DNA from: CAZPBN01 sp964584935
GTDB lineage: Bacteria; Acidobacteriota; Aminicenantia; Aminicenantales; Aminicenantaceae
Direction: 5' to 3'
Assembly (NCBI GenBank): GCA_964584935.1
Contig: CAZPBN010000014.1
Span: forward strand, 1 to 64,000
DNA: 64,000 nucleotides
Positions 52,731-62,301 of the stretch are shown here, piece by piece. A program made the translations under genes and the position numbers. Numbering within the stretch: the first letter of the stretch is position 1; each line of letters starts with the position of its first letter. The notes under the pieces are model-generated. The model was given only the letters and a program-made list of their open reading frames with translations, had not been told where the DNA came from and made no database searches.

Positions 52731-54050
52731 ATGAAAATAGAAAAAAGGATTTTTTTATTTATGCCCCTTATCTTTTTAGCATTGATGGTTTTGGGTTGTT
52801 CTGAAAGAGACCAATTTAGCCACCGGAACAAGATAAAAGTAAAGCCTGGGATAGAAGTTCTTATAGAAGAATATCTTGATCTTATTAAAGGGAAAAAAGT
52901 AGGTTTGGTGACAAATCCCACCGGAGTGGATAGCCGTTTAAAAAGCTCCATTGAAATTCTCTATGAACATCCAGAGGTTGAACTTGTGGCTTTGTACGGA
53001 CCCGAGCACGGAGTCAGGGGAAACACACAGGCGGGAGAGTATGTGCCTTTTTATACGGATGAAAAGTATTCATTGCCTGTGTTCAGTTTATACGGTCAGT
53101 GGAAGAAACCAGATGCCAAAATGATAAAAAAAATGGATGAATACATGCGCTCTTTTGATACAGTTGAATCAGGAAAAATTCCGGATAAAAGAGTCATTGA
53201 AAGTCTGGATGCATTGATATTTGATATCCAGGATGTGGGAACAAGAATCTACACCTATATTGCGACAATGTCTTATTGCATGCAGGTCTGTGCTGAAAAC
53301 AACGTCCAATTCATCGTTTTGGACAGGCCAAATCCTATAAACGGGAAGACAATGGAAGGTCCTATCTTGCAATATCCTGAATACAGTTCATTTGTGGGAT
53401 TGTATCCCATTCCAGTGAGGCATGGCATGACAACCGGGGAACTCGCTCAATTGTTCAATGATCGGTTTCTTGAGAAGAAAGCAAATCTCGCAGTGATTCC
53501 CATGGAAGGATGGAAAAGAGATCTGTTTTATGATGATACGCTGCTGCCATGGATCATTCCTTCTCCAAATATGCCCACTTTGAACACAGCCATTGTTTAT
53601 GTGGGGCAGGTATATTTAGAGGGAACAAATATTTCAGAAGGAAGAGGAACCACAAAACCATTTGAGTTATTCGGAGCTCCTTGGTTAGATGGATATGAAT
53701 TAACAAAAAAACTGAATGATTTGAATATGAATGGTGTGACATTCCGGGAAGCATGGTTCACTCCTACGTTCTCAAAATATGAAGGTGAAATGTGCGGAGG
53801 GTCTCAAATTCATATTACGGATAGAAATGAATACAGTCCCTATGAAACCACATTATGGATAATAAAGACGATAAGAAAACTATATCCGGATTGTTTCCTG
53901 TTCCATAAAGATTACTTTGATAAAATCAGCGGAACTTCAAGAATAAGAGAAGCCATCGAAGAAGGTGTGGACATCAAAGATATATTAAGAGAATATGCAA
54001 ACGATTTGAATGAATTTTCAGATTTGAGAAAACCCTATTTGCTTTATTAA
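52731..54050 (+). CDS. NamZ-like exo-beta-N-acetylmuramidase (DUF1343), lipoprotein
   Basis: 439 residues from ATG 52731; an upstream ATG at 52644 would add a non-export-like extension before the signal peptide. Lipobox LMVLGCSE. Core motifs GKKVGLVTNPTGVD, ALYGPEHGVRG, DIQDVGTRIYTYI, VLDRPNPING and NISEGRGTTKPFE match DUF1343/NamZ, which releases terminal MurNAc from peptidoglycan fragments. Suggests cell-wall recycling in the periplasm. Confidence 0.88.
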   Translation: MKIEKRIFLFMPLIFLALMVLGCSERDQFSHRNKIKVKPGIEVLIEEYLDLIKGKKVGLVTNPTGVDSRLKSSIEILYEHPEVELVALYGPEHGVRGNTQAGEYVPFYTDEKYSLPVFSLYGQWKKPDAKMIKKMDEYMRSFDTVESGKIPDKRVIESLDALIFDIQDVGTRIYTYIATMSYCMQVCAENNVQFIVLDRPNPINGKTMEGPILQYPEYSSFVGLYPIPVRHGMTTGELAQLFNDRFLEKKANLAVIPMEGWKRDLFYDDTLLPWIIPSPNMPTLNTAIVYVGQVYLEGTNISEGRGTTKPFELFGAPWLDGYELTKKLNDLNMNGVTFREAWFTPTFSKYEGEMCGGSQIHITDRNEYSPYETTLWIIKTIRKLYPDCFLFHKDYFDKISGTSRIREAIEEGVDIKDILREYANDLNEFSDLRKPYLLY

Positions 54051-54357
54051 CAAACCATTTATCCATCTAAATAATTTTTCTTGCAAAAGAATGAAAAAAA
54101 TGCAAAAAAAGAAACCACTGTCATGCAGAAAGAAAAAAAACAATCGAAGGAAAAAACAATAAAGTCCAACCAAGAAACTGTAGTTGAAGAAAAAAAGGAT
54201 TCAGAAAAAAAGAATATTACTACTCTGTATATTGATTGAAGTGTGAATTTAAGAACTTCTCTCTTTTGAATTTACTCTGATTAATTAGGGAAATAAGAAT
54301 ATTAATACAGAGTTGGCACTTTCCTCTAACCTTGTTGATCCTCATTGGCAGAGGATA
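54051..54357. other. Intergenic region with Lys-rich mini-frame
   Basis: A 38-codon frame from ATG 54123 (MQKEKKQSKEKTIKS...) is low-complexity and has no ribosome site; probably not a gene. Nothing else recognised. Confidence 0.35.
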
Positions 54358-55098
54358 CTATTTCATATCCCTGATGCGAACCTCTATATTTTCTTCCTCG
54401 TTCAGTAATTCAACGATTTTTGAAGTATCTGTTCTTCCATAATGATAAGGATAAAGTATTTTTGGTTGAAATGTTTTGGCAGCATCGGCAACCATTTCCG
54501 GTGACATGGTGTATGGAAGATTCATAGGAAGAAAAGCGATATCAATATCCATCAAAGCTTTCATTTCAGGAGTATTTTCCGTATCCCCGGCTATATAAAC
54601 TCTCTTATCACCAAATGCGATGATGTATCCGTTTCCATCTCCTTTTGGATGATAAGGAGTGTTTCCGTGACGCATATGCACAATGTTGTAAGCAGGAATA
54701 GCTTTAATTTTTAATCCCTGAATGGTTTTCACATCACCATTTTTCATAATTTGTCCTTTTATATCCACTTTTTCTAAGCACTTTTTAGTCAGAACTATAT
54801 CTGTTTCTTCGGTGCAGATGATATCCAGGACATTTTTATCAAGATGATCACCATGCGCATGAGTGATGAGAACCATATCTGCTTTTGGAAGTGTGTTGTA
54901 ATCGGCATATCGACCCACAGGATCGATATGGATGATTTTCCCATTGAAATTGAACATAAGAGTTCCGTGTCCGATAAAAGTAATCTTTAAATTTCCCTCT
55001 GAAGTTTTAATGACATCCTTTTCAAAATCTTGTTGAACTGAATAGGAAAAAGTGAAAAAAATCATAAATCCGATAATAAAAAGAACAATTTTTCTCAT
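54358..55098 (-). CDS. Exported metallo-beta-lactamase-fold hydrolase (UlaG-like)
   Basis: 246 residues. Signal peptide (IVLFIIGFMIFFTFSYS). Metal ligands in THAHGDHLD, HMRHGNTPYHP, YIAGDTENTPEM and YPYHYG follow the UlaG/'MBL fold' order. Such proteins hydrolyse lactones or phosphoesters. A 400-bp region upstream holds a strong hairpin. Substrate unknown. Confidence 0.83.
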   Translation of the reverse strand: MRKIVLFIIGFMIFFTFSYSVQQDFEKDVIKTSEGNLKITFIGHGTLMFNFNGKIIHIDPVGRYADYNTLPKADMVLITHAHGDHLDKNVLDIICTEETDIVLTKKCLEKVDIKGQIMKNGDVKTIQGLKIKAIPAYNIVHMRHGNTPYHPKGDGNGYIIAFGDKRVYIAGDTENTPEMKALMDIDIAFLPMNLPYTMSPEMVADAAKTFQPKILYPYHYGRTDTSKIVELLNEEENIEVRIRDMK

Positions 55099-55387
55099 TA
55101 TTGACCTCCTATTTTTTGTGACAATATATCCATCATTTGTTTCCTAGATATATTCTTATAAGAAAATTGTGATTCACTGGCTTAAAAATTTTTGCTTTTT
55201 AGTCATTTATTGTTTTTATATTATCACAATTCATCATAATTTTTAAAAAAAATAAACGGTTGAAGTTCCTCCTTTTGTTTCATCTAAATTCTGAACTCAT
55301 ACATTGGATTTATAAGAGTAGATAGGCTTTAAATAACTGGAATTTTTAAAACAGAAATAGTAAAATATGAAAAATATAAAAATAATT

Positions 55388-55415
55388 TTGAAATCTTAAA
55401 CAATTCATTTATAAT
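55388..55415 (+). promoter_or_regulatory. Promoter of a candidate small RNA
   Basis: TTGAAA (55388-55393), 16-bp spacer, TATAAT (55410-55415), with no open frame downstream until after the hairpin at 55442-55510. Confidence 0.45.
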
Positions 55416-55421
55416 ATGAAT

Positions 55422-55517
55422 ACAGTTCTTTTTAAACACAAACCTGGTCAGGATAACTCACCTCCTTGTTATTTGTTCTTTTTTTCATTGTTTGTGAGCC
55501 CTGACCAGGTATTTTTA
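55422..55517 (+). ncRNA. Candidate small RNA with anti-Shine-Dalgarno loop
   Basis: The stem ACCTGGTCAGG (55442-55452) with CCTGACCAGGT (55500-55510), extended by CTCAC/GTGAG, ends in ATTTTTAT. The loop side holds TCACCTCCTT (55458-55467), the same as the 3' end of bacterial 16S rRNA. Predicted length ~95 nt from the promoter. Not matched to a known RNA family; the minus strand could instead be a leader with a strong ribosome site. Confidence 0.4.
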
Positions 55518-55684
55518 TATTTAGGATTTTTTTATAGAGAAAAAGTGAGAATAATTGATTTGAATGGATCATTTTTAATGCTCACATAATTATAAATAAA
55601 TTAAAGTCATTTGAAATATCTTTTTAAAAAATTTGACAGAGCTTTTAGAGTTAAGCTAAAATTTTCTATTTAAGGATTATATGA

Positions 55685-57298
55685 TTGAATAATATCCATA
55701 AGATATTTTCTGTCTTTGTTATTATATTTATTTCCTTATTATTTTCTTCCTATATATTTGCGAATGCTCCCTACGACCTGATCATAAAGAATGGCTCTAT
55801 CATAGATGGTTCAGGAGATTCCTCTTTTAATGCGGATATCGGGATAAGAAATGGGAAAATTGTAAAGGTTGGTATTATTGAGGATTCCCAAGCCGAAAAA
55901 GTTATCGATGCAACCAATTTAACCGTGTGCCCCGGATTTATTGATATTCATACTCACTGTGACGGTAATATTGATAATATTCCCACTGTCCATAACTATG
56001 TGCATCAAGGAGTCACCTCTGTTATAGGAGGAAATTGCGGAGGGCATCCGTTCCCGATCCAACAACTTTTCAGAAATATTGAAGATAATGGGATAGCGAT
56101 AAATTTCGGTTGTCTCATTGGACATAACACAATCCGAAGAAAAGTTATGGGCTATAGTATGGAGGCTCCCACTGATAAAGAAATGGAGCAGATGAAAATC
56201 CTTGTCTATTTGGAAATGAAAGCAGGAGCTCTTGGATTATCAACAGGTTTAGCATATCTACCTGGAATCTATTCCGATAATGAAGAAATTATAGAACTGG
56301 CATCCATTGTTTCTATATTTGGAGGGATTTATGCGTCTCACATCAGAGATCAGGGAGTGTACATTAATGAATCTATCAAAGAAGCCATTGAAGTTGGTGA
56401 AAAGAATAATATTCCTGTTCAAATTTCCCATATAAAATTGGCTGATGATGCTGTTTGGAATGAATTGGAAAAAGTAACAGAGCCTGTTGAGAAAGCAAGG
56501 AATAGAGGAGTTCAAGTGACACTCGACCAGTATCCTTATACGGCAACCAGTTCTGGATTCACTAGCAGTTTTCCTTCCTGGTGTTTTGAGGGAGGAAGAC
56601 AACAGTTTTTAAACCGGTTAAAAGACGAAACAAAGTTGCGACAAATTAAATTGCATATTAGAGAAAGAAGACTCCTGTCGAAAAAAGGTATCAATAAACT
56701 GGAGACTATTTATATTGCGAATTATCCCAAAAATTCTAATTTTGAAGGTAAAAACCTGAAACAAATTCTCCTTGAACAAGGCAAGAAACCGAGTGTTGCT
56801 AACGCCTTGAATCTCATTATTGAGATTGAAAAAAATGGTGGAGCTTCCGGAGTCTTTTTTCAGATGAATGAGAAAGATGTTGAAGATTTTATGAAACTAC
56901 CTTATGTCATGCATGCTTCTGATGGAGGAATTAGAGTATTGGGAAGAGGAGCCCCTCATCCAAGAAATTATGGTACGTTTCCTAGAATCATCGGATATTA
57001 TGTTAGAGAAAAAAAAGTTATTTCCTTAGAAGAAGCGGTAAGAAAAATGACCTCTCTTCCTGCTAGTGTGCTGGGATTGACCAAAAGAGGAGTGATTTAT
57101 GAAGGAATGCATGCCGATATAACCATTTTTGATAAGGATGAATTTAAAGATAGAGCCACTTATTCTAATCCTCATCAATACAGTACCGGACTTTATTATG
57201 TCATTGTTAATGGCAAAATTGTTTTAAATCAAGGTCAATTCACGGGTACTTTTCCTGGAGTGATTCTTTATGGAAAAGGTAAAAGATTTGGAAACTAA
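55685..57298 (+). CDS. Exported D-aminoacylase-like amidohydrolase
   Basis: 537 residues from TTG 55685 (AAGGA ~9 bp upstream; the ATG at 55681 meets a stop at once). Signal peptide IHKIFSVFVIIFISLLFSS. YDLIIKNGSIIDGSG, the metal motif PGFIDIHTHCDG, the conserved GGNCGG cysteine, YASHIRDQG, ISHIKLADD and MHASDGGIR follow N-acyl-D-amino-acid deacylases. It probably removes acyl groups from D-amino acids or opens lactams. With NamZ nearby it could serve peptidoglycan turnover, an inference. Confidence 0.87.
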   Translation: MNNIHKIFSVFVIIFISLLFSSYIFANAPYDLIIKNGSIIDGSGDSSFNADIGIRNGKIVKVGIIEDSQAEKVIDATNLTVCPGFIDIHTHCDGNIDNIPTVHNYVHQGVTSVIGGNCGGHPFPIQQLFRNIEDNGIAINFGCLIGHNTIRRKVMGYSMEAPTDKEMEQMKILVYLEMKAGALGLSTGLAYLPGIYSDNEEIIELASIVSIFGGIYASHIRDQGVYINESIKEAIEVGEKNNIPVQISHIKLADDAVWNELEKVTEPVEKARNRGVQVTLDQYPYTATSSGFTSSFPSWCFEGGRQQFLNRLKDETKLRQIKLHIRERRLLSKKGINKLETIYIANYPKNSNFEGKNLKQILLEQGKKPSVANALNLIIEIEKNGGASGVFFQMNEKDVEDFMKLPYVMHASDGGIRVLGRGAPHPRNYGTFPRIIGYYVREKKVISLEEAVRKMTSLPASVLGLTKRGVIYEGMHADITIFDKDEFKDRATYSNPHQYSTGLYYVIVNGKIVLNQGQFTGTFPGVILYGKGKRFGN

Positions 57299-57395
57299 TA
57301 GATTTTATTCATGTTAAATCTCATTACAATGACATTGAATAAATAATTTTTTTATCTTGATTATTAATACAAAATTAAGAACGAAGAGAAATTAG

Positions 57396-58379
57396 ATGGA
57401 AATTAAAGCGAATAAAGCCATTGAATACCTTCTTGCCCGTGGGAATTTACCAATACTTTATTGGTTGAAAAAAGATATTCTAGAAGTCCCTGTTGAAAGA
57501 GAGTATAAAAACCTTCAAAAATTTGCCAAACGGATACGAAGACTCAAAAATCAAAAAAGTAATGGAGGATGGTGCAAAAAGAAATATGAAGGCCATCCCA
57601 AATGGGAGAAAGCTTATTATATTGTAGATACATTGTGGAATTTATTCAGACTCTACAATTACGGATGTGTTTGTGAAAATGATGGAATGAAAAAAGCCTT
57701 AGATTTTCTATTTTCAACTCAAACTGAATGCGGTGATTTTCGAGGGGCTTATTTAAATGAATATGCTCCGACCTATCATGCCCTGACGTTGGAAATTATG
57801 TGCTTGTTAGGATTACATAAGGATAATAGAGTCCAGAAAGGATTCCGCTGGATGATGAAAACAAGACAAGATGATGGGGGATGGGCAATTCCTTACCGGA
57901 CTGTAGACAGAAAAAATTTAAAGCCCCTTAATAAAAATGAGTCTCATTTGAAAAGCACTCCTATTGAGCCTAATAAAACCAAACCATTCTCTCATCTTGT
58001 TACTGGAATGATGTTTAGAGCCTTATCATCTTCACAAATAATGAGAAAAAATAAAGAAACATTCAAAGTGGGCGAACTGTTGATGAAACGATTTTTTAAA
58101 CCGGATAAATATAATGATAGACGCGATGCCACCTATTGGGAAGAAATCAACTATCCTTTTTGGGCAACCGATATATTGAGTGTGCTGGATCCTCTTTCGA
58201 AAGCTGGATTTTCTCCGGAAAGGAAGGAAATAACCAATGCTCTTGAATGGTTGATGTCAAAACAGACAGACAAAGGGTACTGGAATGCATCAGGTAAAAA
58301 TATTGCCAAAGAAGACCATCTCTGGGTGACATTTGCTATTTTAAGGATAATGAAAAGATTTGATTTATTGGAATTATAA
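57396..58379 (+). CDS. Terpenoid-cyclase/prenyltransferase-like alpha/alpha toroid protein
   Basis: 327 residues. Repeats such as NGGWCKKKYEGHPKW, CGDFRGAYLNEYAPTYHAL, DDGGWAIPYR and DKGYWNASGKNIAKEDHLWVTFAILRI resemble the QW-type helices of squalene-hopene cyclase-like toroids. No DxDD motif is seen, so a cyclase reaction is not assured. Soluble, no signal peptide. Placed 97 bp after the amidohydrolase and before folK; role unknown. Confidence 0.7.
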   Translation: MEIKANKAIEYLLARGNLPILYWLKKDILEVPVEREYKNLQKFAKRIRRLKNQKSNGGWCKKKYEGHPKWEKAYYIVDTLWNLFRLYNYGCVCENDGMKKALDFLFSTQTECGDFRGAYLNEYAPTYHALTLEIMCLLGLHKDNRVQKGFRWMMKTRQDDGGWAIPYRTVDRKNLKPLNKNESHLKSTPIEPNKTKPFSHLVTGMMFRALSSSQIMRKNKETFKVGELLMKRFFKPDKYNDRRDATYWEEINYPFWATDILSVLDPLSKAGFSPERKEITNALEWLMSKQTDKGYWNASGKNIAKEDHLWVTFAILRIMKRFDLLEL

Positions 58380-58411
58380 TCGTTCTTAATTTATGATTCT
58401 ATAAAACATGA

Positions 58412-58897
58412 ATGAATTATTTTCTAAGTTTTGGCAGCAATCTGGGAAATAGAAAAGAAAATATAAGAAAATCATATGATTTTATAAAACAGAAACGTAT
58501 GGATGTTTTAAAAATTTCTTCAATATATGAAACGCAACCAGTTGATTTTATAGAACAGCCTTGGTTTTTCAACCAAGTGGCAAAGATCCAGACAGAATAC
58601 AAACCAGTTGATTTTTTATCGATTTTAAAACAGATAGAAATAAAAGCGGGAAGGAAAGAAACGTTCCATAAAGGGCCCCGAATCATAGATATAGATATTC
58701 TTTTAGCTGACAGGCTGGTCATCCAGACAAAAAAGTTGAAAATTCCTCATCCGGATCTAGATAAGAGGAAATTTGTATTGATTCCTCTTGCTGAAATAGC
58801 TCCAGATGTGGTTCATCCCATTTTGAACAAAACGATAATGGAAATTCTGGAGGATTTGGATGATAAATCAGTTGTAAAAAAAGTAAAGAACTGCTAA
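58412..58897 (+). CDS. folK: 2-amino-4-hydroxy-6-hydroxymethyldihydropteridine pyrophosphokinase
   Basis: 161 residues, family size. LSFGSNLGNRKENI, SIYETQPVD, FFNQVAKIQTEY, GPRIIDIDILL and IPHPDLDKRKFVLIPLAEIAPD are HPPK signatures with the two Mg-binding Asp in DIDIL. It pyrophosphorylates the pterin for folate synthesis. It follows the toroid protein by 32 bp. No folP/folB in the window. Confidence 0.94.
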   Translation: MNYFLSFGSNLGNRKENIRKSYDFIKQKRMDVLKISSIYETQPVDFIEQPWFFNQVAKIQTEYKPVDFLSILKQIEIKAGRKETFHKGPRIIDIDILLADRLVIQTKKLKIPHPDLDKRKFVLIPLAEIAPDVVHPILNKTIMEILEDLDDKSVVKKVKNC

Positions 58898-59096
58898 TTT
58901 ATTTTACAATGACATTGATAAGGGAATAAAGCGCTCCGGATATAAATGAGATATATCAGGTTTGGCTGACGTATTCATAGGCAAGACAGGGAGAATAATG
59001 ATATAATAAATTTTTTGGGAAAAAGCAGCTTTCCACTTAAATAAAGTTGGCACGTATATTGCTAAATTTAATTGAATGAAACAAAGGAGTATCCCG

Positions 59097-60305
59097 ATGA
59101 AAAAAAAGATATTTCCATTGATATTATTGATATTTGTTTTGAATCTATTTTCTTTCCAAGAAAGTTTTTATTTATCAGTAAAAAATGTCGAAGTACCGCT
59201 TAGAGTCTATAAGAATAAATATTTTGTTGATAATTTATCCATCGAAGATTTTCGTGTGTATGAGGAAGGAAAAGAACAAAAAATAGAATCACTTTACTTA
59301 ATAAAAAAAAATGAGATTGTCAATGTATATGGAAATACAGATTTTATGCCGCATCTAAATAAAAATTATTATCTTATTTTTCAAATCATAGATTATAATC
59401 CAAAAATTAAAGATGTATTTGAATATATGATAAAAGATGTTCTTCTTCCAGGGGATACGGTCACCATACAGACCCCCATGAAGAGTTACTATATAGGAAG
59501 TGATGTTTTTATAGAAAGGGAAAAAGAGGTCATGGTCGAAGAGATCGCAAAAACGATAAGAAAAGATACAAATTTAGGTTCTTCCAATTACAGAAATTTG
59601 ATAAAGGAATTAAAAAGTATTGTTAGAGCCTTGTCAGGCAGTAATACGATGTCAGGAATGGAGATGAATACGGAATCTGATTCATTTGGAGTTGAGTTTT
59701 TATTGCAAAGGTACAAACATACTTTGCAGAAGCTTGAAGAATTGAGACTTGTTGACCAAGAGACGTTTTTAAGATTTGCAGCCAATGTGAAAGGGAGAAG
59801 AGGAAGAAAAAGAGTTATTTATTTTTATCAAAGAGAATATAAACCTGAAATACCAACCCAAGTTTTGAATCATATGGTTAGCAATTACCAGGATAAACCC
59901 AATGTTTTGGGTGATATTCAAGAGTTATTTAATTTTTACAACAGAGGTCATAAATTTGACGTTGACATGCTAAAGAAAGCATTTGCAGATTCTTCCATTC
60001 AATTTAACTTCATTTTTATGAATAATCCACTTGAAAACACTTCAGGGATAAATATGAAAGAGCAATCGGAAGATTATTTCTCAGATATGAAGCAACTAGC
60101 CCATTCTACCAGTGGATTCATGAATAGTTCTCAAAATCCTGTTTTTGGATTTAAACAAATTATCGAAGAATCTGAAGTATACTACTTACTTTATTACACT
60201 CCCCTTGAATATATAAAAGATGGAAGTTTTCGAAACATTGATATAAAAGTAGATGATAAAGATCTCAATTTGAGACATAGAATCGGATATTTTACAGAGA
60301 GATAA
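59097..60305 (+). CDS. VWFA-related (Acidobacterial-type) exported protein
   Basis: 402 residues from ATG 59097, which has AAAGGAG ~9 bp upstream (frame opens at 59076). Signal peptide KKKIFPLILLIFVLNLFSF. The opening VKNVEVPLRVYKNKYFVDNLSIEDFRVYEEGKEQKIESL is the start of the 'VWFA-related Acidobacterial domain' family common in Acidobacteriota/Aminicenantes. The later ~residues 85-400 show a degenerate VWA fold (YYLIFQIIDYNPKIKDVF, RKRVIYFYQREY) without a clear DxSxS metal site. Function unknown. Confidence 0.78.
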   Translation: MKKKIFPLILLIFVLNLFSFQESFYLSVKNVEVPLRVYKNKYFVDNLSIEDFRVYEEGKEQKIESLYLIKKNEIVNVYGNTDFMPHLNKNYYLIFQIIDYNPKIKDVFEYMIKDVLLPGDTVTIQTPMKSYYIGSDVFIEREKEVMVEEIAKTIRKDTNLGSSNYRNLIKELKSIVRALSGSNTMSGMEMNTESDSFGVEFLLQRYKHTLQKLEELRLVDQETFLRFAANVKGRRGRKRVIYFYQREYKPEIPTQVLNHMVSNYQDKPNVLGDIQELFNFYNRGHKFDVDMLKKAFADSSIQFNFIFMNNPLENTSGINMKEQSEDYFSDMKQLAHSTSGFMNSSQNPVFGFKQIIEESEVYYLLYYTPLEYIKDGSFRNIDIKVDDKDLNLRHRIGYFTER

Positions 60306-60325
60306 ACATATTTTTATCTCTCTGT
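60294..60325. terminator. Bidirectional hairpin terminator between convergent genes
   Basis: A perfect 13-bp inverted repeat (60294-60306 and 60313-60325) with 6-nt loop; T-rich inside the stem on both strands. It overlaps the VWFA stop codon and abuts the yraN stop codon. Confidence 0.7.
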
Positions 60326-60706
60326 TCAAAAAGCATCTTTGATATGCCTGAGGGATGGCTTCTTTTCTTTATCCAGCAGGAGAGAAATCACATCAAAGCG
60401 GCAATCTGTATTCTCAAGATTATATTTCATAAGAAATCCCAGGGCAATTTTTTTTATTTGATTTTGTTTTTTGGGAGTCACAGATTCTTCAGGTAATCCA
60501 TATTCTTTATTTCTCCTGGTTTTCACTTCAATAAAGACCAGGGTATCCTGGTCATAGGCGATAATATCTATTTCTCCCCTTAAAAAACGAAATCCCTGAG
60601 TAAGGATTTTATACTTTTTCTTCTTTAGATATTTAACAGCTATGTCTTCCCCTTTTTTTCCCAGAGTGTAGTGATTTCTTTCTTCTTTCCCCAAAGTAAA
60701 ATCCAA
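60326..60706 (-). CDS. YraN/UPF0102 endonuclease-like protein
   Basis: 126 residues. LGKKGEDIAVKYLKKKKYKIL, GEIDIIAYDQDTLVFIEVKTRRN and VTPKKQNQIKKIA fit UPF0102; the D-x(~13)-E-V-K core resembles a Holliday-junction-resolvase-like nuclease fold. Role unknown. It follows cysS by 12 bp on the same strand. Confidence 0.9.
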   Translation of the reverse strand: MDFTLGKEERNHYTLGKKGEDIAVKYLKKKKYKILTQGFRFLRGEIDIIAYDQDTLVFIEVKTRRNKEYGLPEESVTPKKQNQIKKIALGFLMKYNLENTDCRFDVISLLLDKEKKPSLRHIKDAF

Positions 60707-60718
60707 GATTATTAATAA

Positions 60719-62113
60719 TTATTCAATTTTTTTCCATCTCACACCATCTTTAGTGTCTTCAAGAACAATCCCTTTGTCCAGTAGCTCTTGCCTTATTTTA
60801 TCAGCGCGATTGTAATCTTTATTGACTCTTGCTTTTTCTCTTTCATCTATCATTTTTTGGATTTCTTCAGGAATCAACTGATCCTTTTGTGCCGGCAAAA
60901 CACCTAATACATTATCTATGTGATAAATGGTCTCTTTGATTTTTTTGGCATCTTTGTCAAATATTTGATCATTTAATAACAAAATGTTCACTTTTTTTAT
61001 CATTTCAAAGAGGGACGCTAAAGCCACGGAAATATTTAAATCATTGCTCAATCCATTTTTAAATGACTGGAGAAATTCATTAACAATTTTTTTCACTTTT
61101 GGGTTTTCTCCATCTTTGAAAGAGCGATTTTCGAGTTCGTAAACAAAATCTTTAATCCGTTTCAATGAAATTTTTGACTGTTCCAGAGCTTCAAAAGAAA
61201 AATTCAACATTTTCCTATAGTGGGTTGAAAGCATTAAAAATCTCAAGTCAAGGGGATTGACTCCTTTATCAATAAGATCCCTGAGGGTATAATAATTTCC
61301 TTTAGATTTGGACATCTTTTCACCCTCCACAATAAGATGATGACAATGAAGCCAGTAGTTCACAAACTTTTTCCCAAAATATGATTCTGATTGAGCGATT
61401 TCATTTTCATGATGAGGGAAAATATTATCAACTCCTCCGCAGTGAATATCAAAGGTTTCTCCCAGATATTTAGTGCTCATGGTGGAACATTCAATATGCC
61501 AACCAGGCCTACCATATCCTATTTCTGTATCCCAGTAAGGTTCGTTGCCTTTTCTGTTTTTCCAGAGAGCAAAATCACTAATGCTTTCTTTTTCATATTC
61601 GTCTGATTCAATGCTTATTCCTGGTTTTAGTTCTTTGAGATCAATGTTGGATAAACGTCCATAGTTTGGAAATTTTGATATGTTGAAGTAAATGGAGCCG
61701 TTTTTTCTGTAAGCAATTCCTTTTTGAAGAAGTCCTTTAATGATTTTTACCATATCTGGAATATGCTCGGTTGCTAAAGGATAATAATCTGCCCTATTGA
61801 TATTTAATGCATCAATATCTTCAAAGAACGAATCAATATATTTCTTTGTGTATTCCTTGAGTTCAATTCCTTCCCGAAAAGCCCCTTTTATAGTTTTGTC
61901 ATCGACATCAGTGATGTTCATGACATGTTTAACTGAAAACCCCATAAACATAAGGAATCTTTTGAGAAGATCTTCAAACATATAAGAACGGAAGTTTCCA
62001 ATATGTGCGAAGTCATAGACTGTGGGGCCGCATGTATAGAGATGGACAACACCTTCTTTTATGGGGCAGAAAAGCTCTATTTTATTACTTAATGTGTTAT
62101 AAAATTTAATCAT
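60719..62113 (-). CDS. cysS: Cysteinyl-tRNA synthetase
   Basis: 464 residues, class I. The zinc cysteine and HIGH region is LYTCGPTVYDFAHIGNFRSY; further zinc ligands in GWHIECSTMS and HHENE; KMSKSKGN is the KMSKS loop (~265). The C-terminal anticodon-binding helices include EREKARVNKDYNRADKIRQELLDKGI. Full length. No T-box leader is seen upstream. Confidence 0.96.
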   Translation of the reverse strand: MIKFYNTLSNKIELFCPIKEGVVHLYTCGPTVYDFAHIGNFRSYMFEDLLKRFLMFMGFSVKHVMNITDVDDKTIKGAFREGIELKEYTKKYIDSFFEDIDALNINRADYYPLATEHIPDMVKIIKGLLQKGIAYRKNGSIYFNISKFPNYGRLSNIDLKELKPGISIESDEYEKESISDFALWKNRKGNEPYWDTEIGYGRPGWHIECSTMSTKYLGETFDIHCGGVDNIFPHHENEIAQSESYFGKKFVNYWLHCHHLIVEGEKMSKSKGNYYTLRDLIDKGVNPLDLRFLMLSTHYRKMLNFSFEALEQSKISLKRIKDFVYELENRSFKDGENPKVKKIVNEFLQSFKNGLSNDLNISVALASLFEMIKKVNILLLNDQIFDKDAKKIKETIYHIDNVLGVLPAQKDQLIPEEIQKMIDEREKARVNKDYNRADKIRQELLDKGIVLEDTKDGVRWKKIE

Positions 62114-62301
62114 AACTTCCTATTATAGAAAAACAATTGTATATCGCAAGCTTAAATTAATTGAAGTTCCGAAATTTTTTACTGTAGGGCCTGGCTCCCA
62201 AACGGGCTGTATCCTGTAGGGCTTGAATTTCGCATCAGACTGTTTTCTATCTAGCTGTCAATCTCTCTTATATTTGCCGGGCTGTTTAGGTCAAGAATTG
62301 A

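Larger units (their letters stand above)
55099..55684. other. 586-bp intergenic region
   Basis: Apart from the candidate RNA and its promoter, it is AT-rich with no gene. AAGGA at ~55672 serves the TTG start at 55685. Confidence 0.5.

Noticed and set aside
54123..54239. 38-codon Lys-rich frame after the NamZ-like gene
   Set aside because: Low-complexity, no ribosome site, no similarity to known small proteins.
62114..62222. T-box leader for cysS
   Set aside because: No specifier stem, T-box consensus or terminator is visible upstream of the cysS start; the same holds for asnS.
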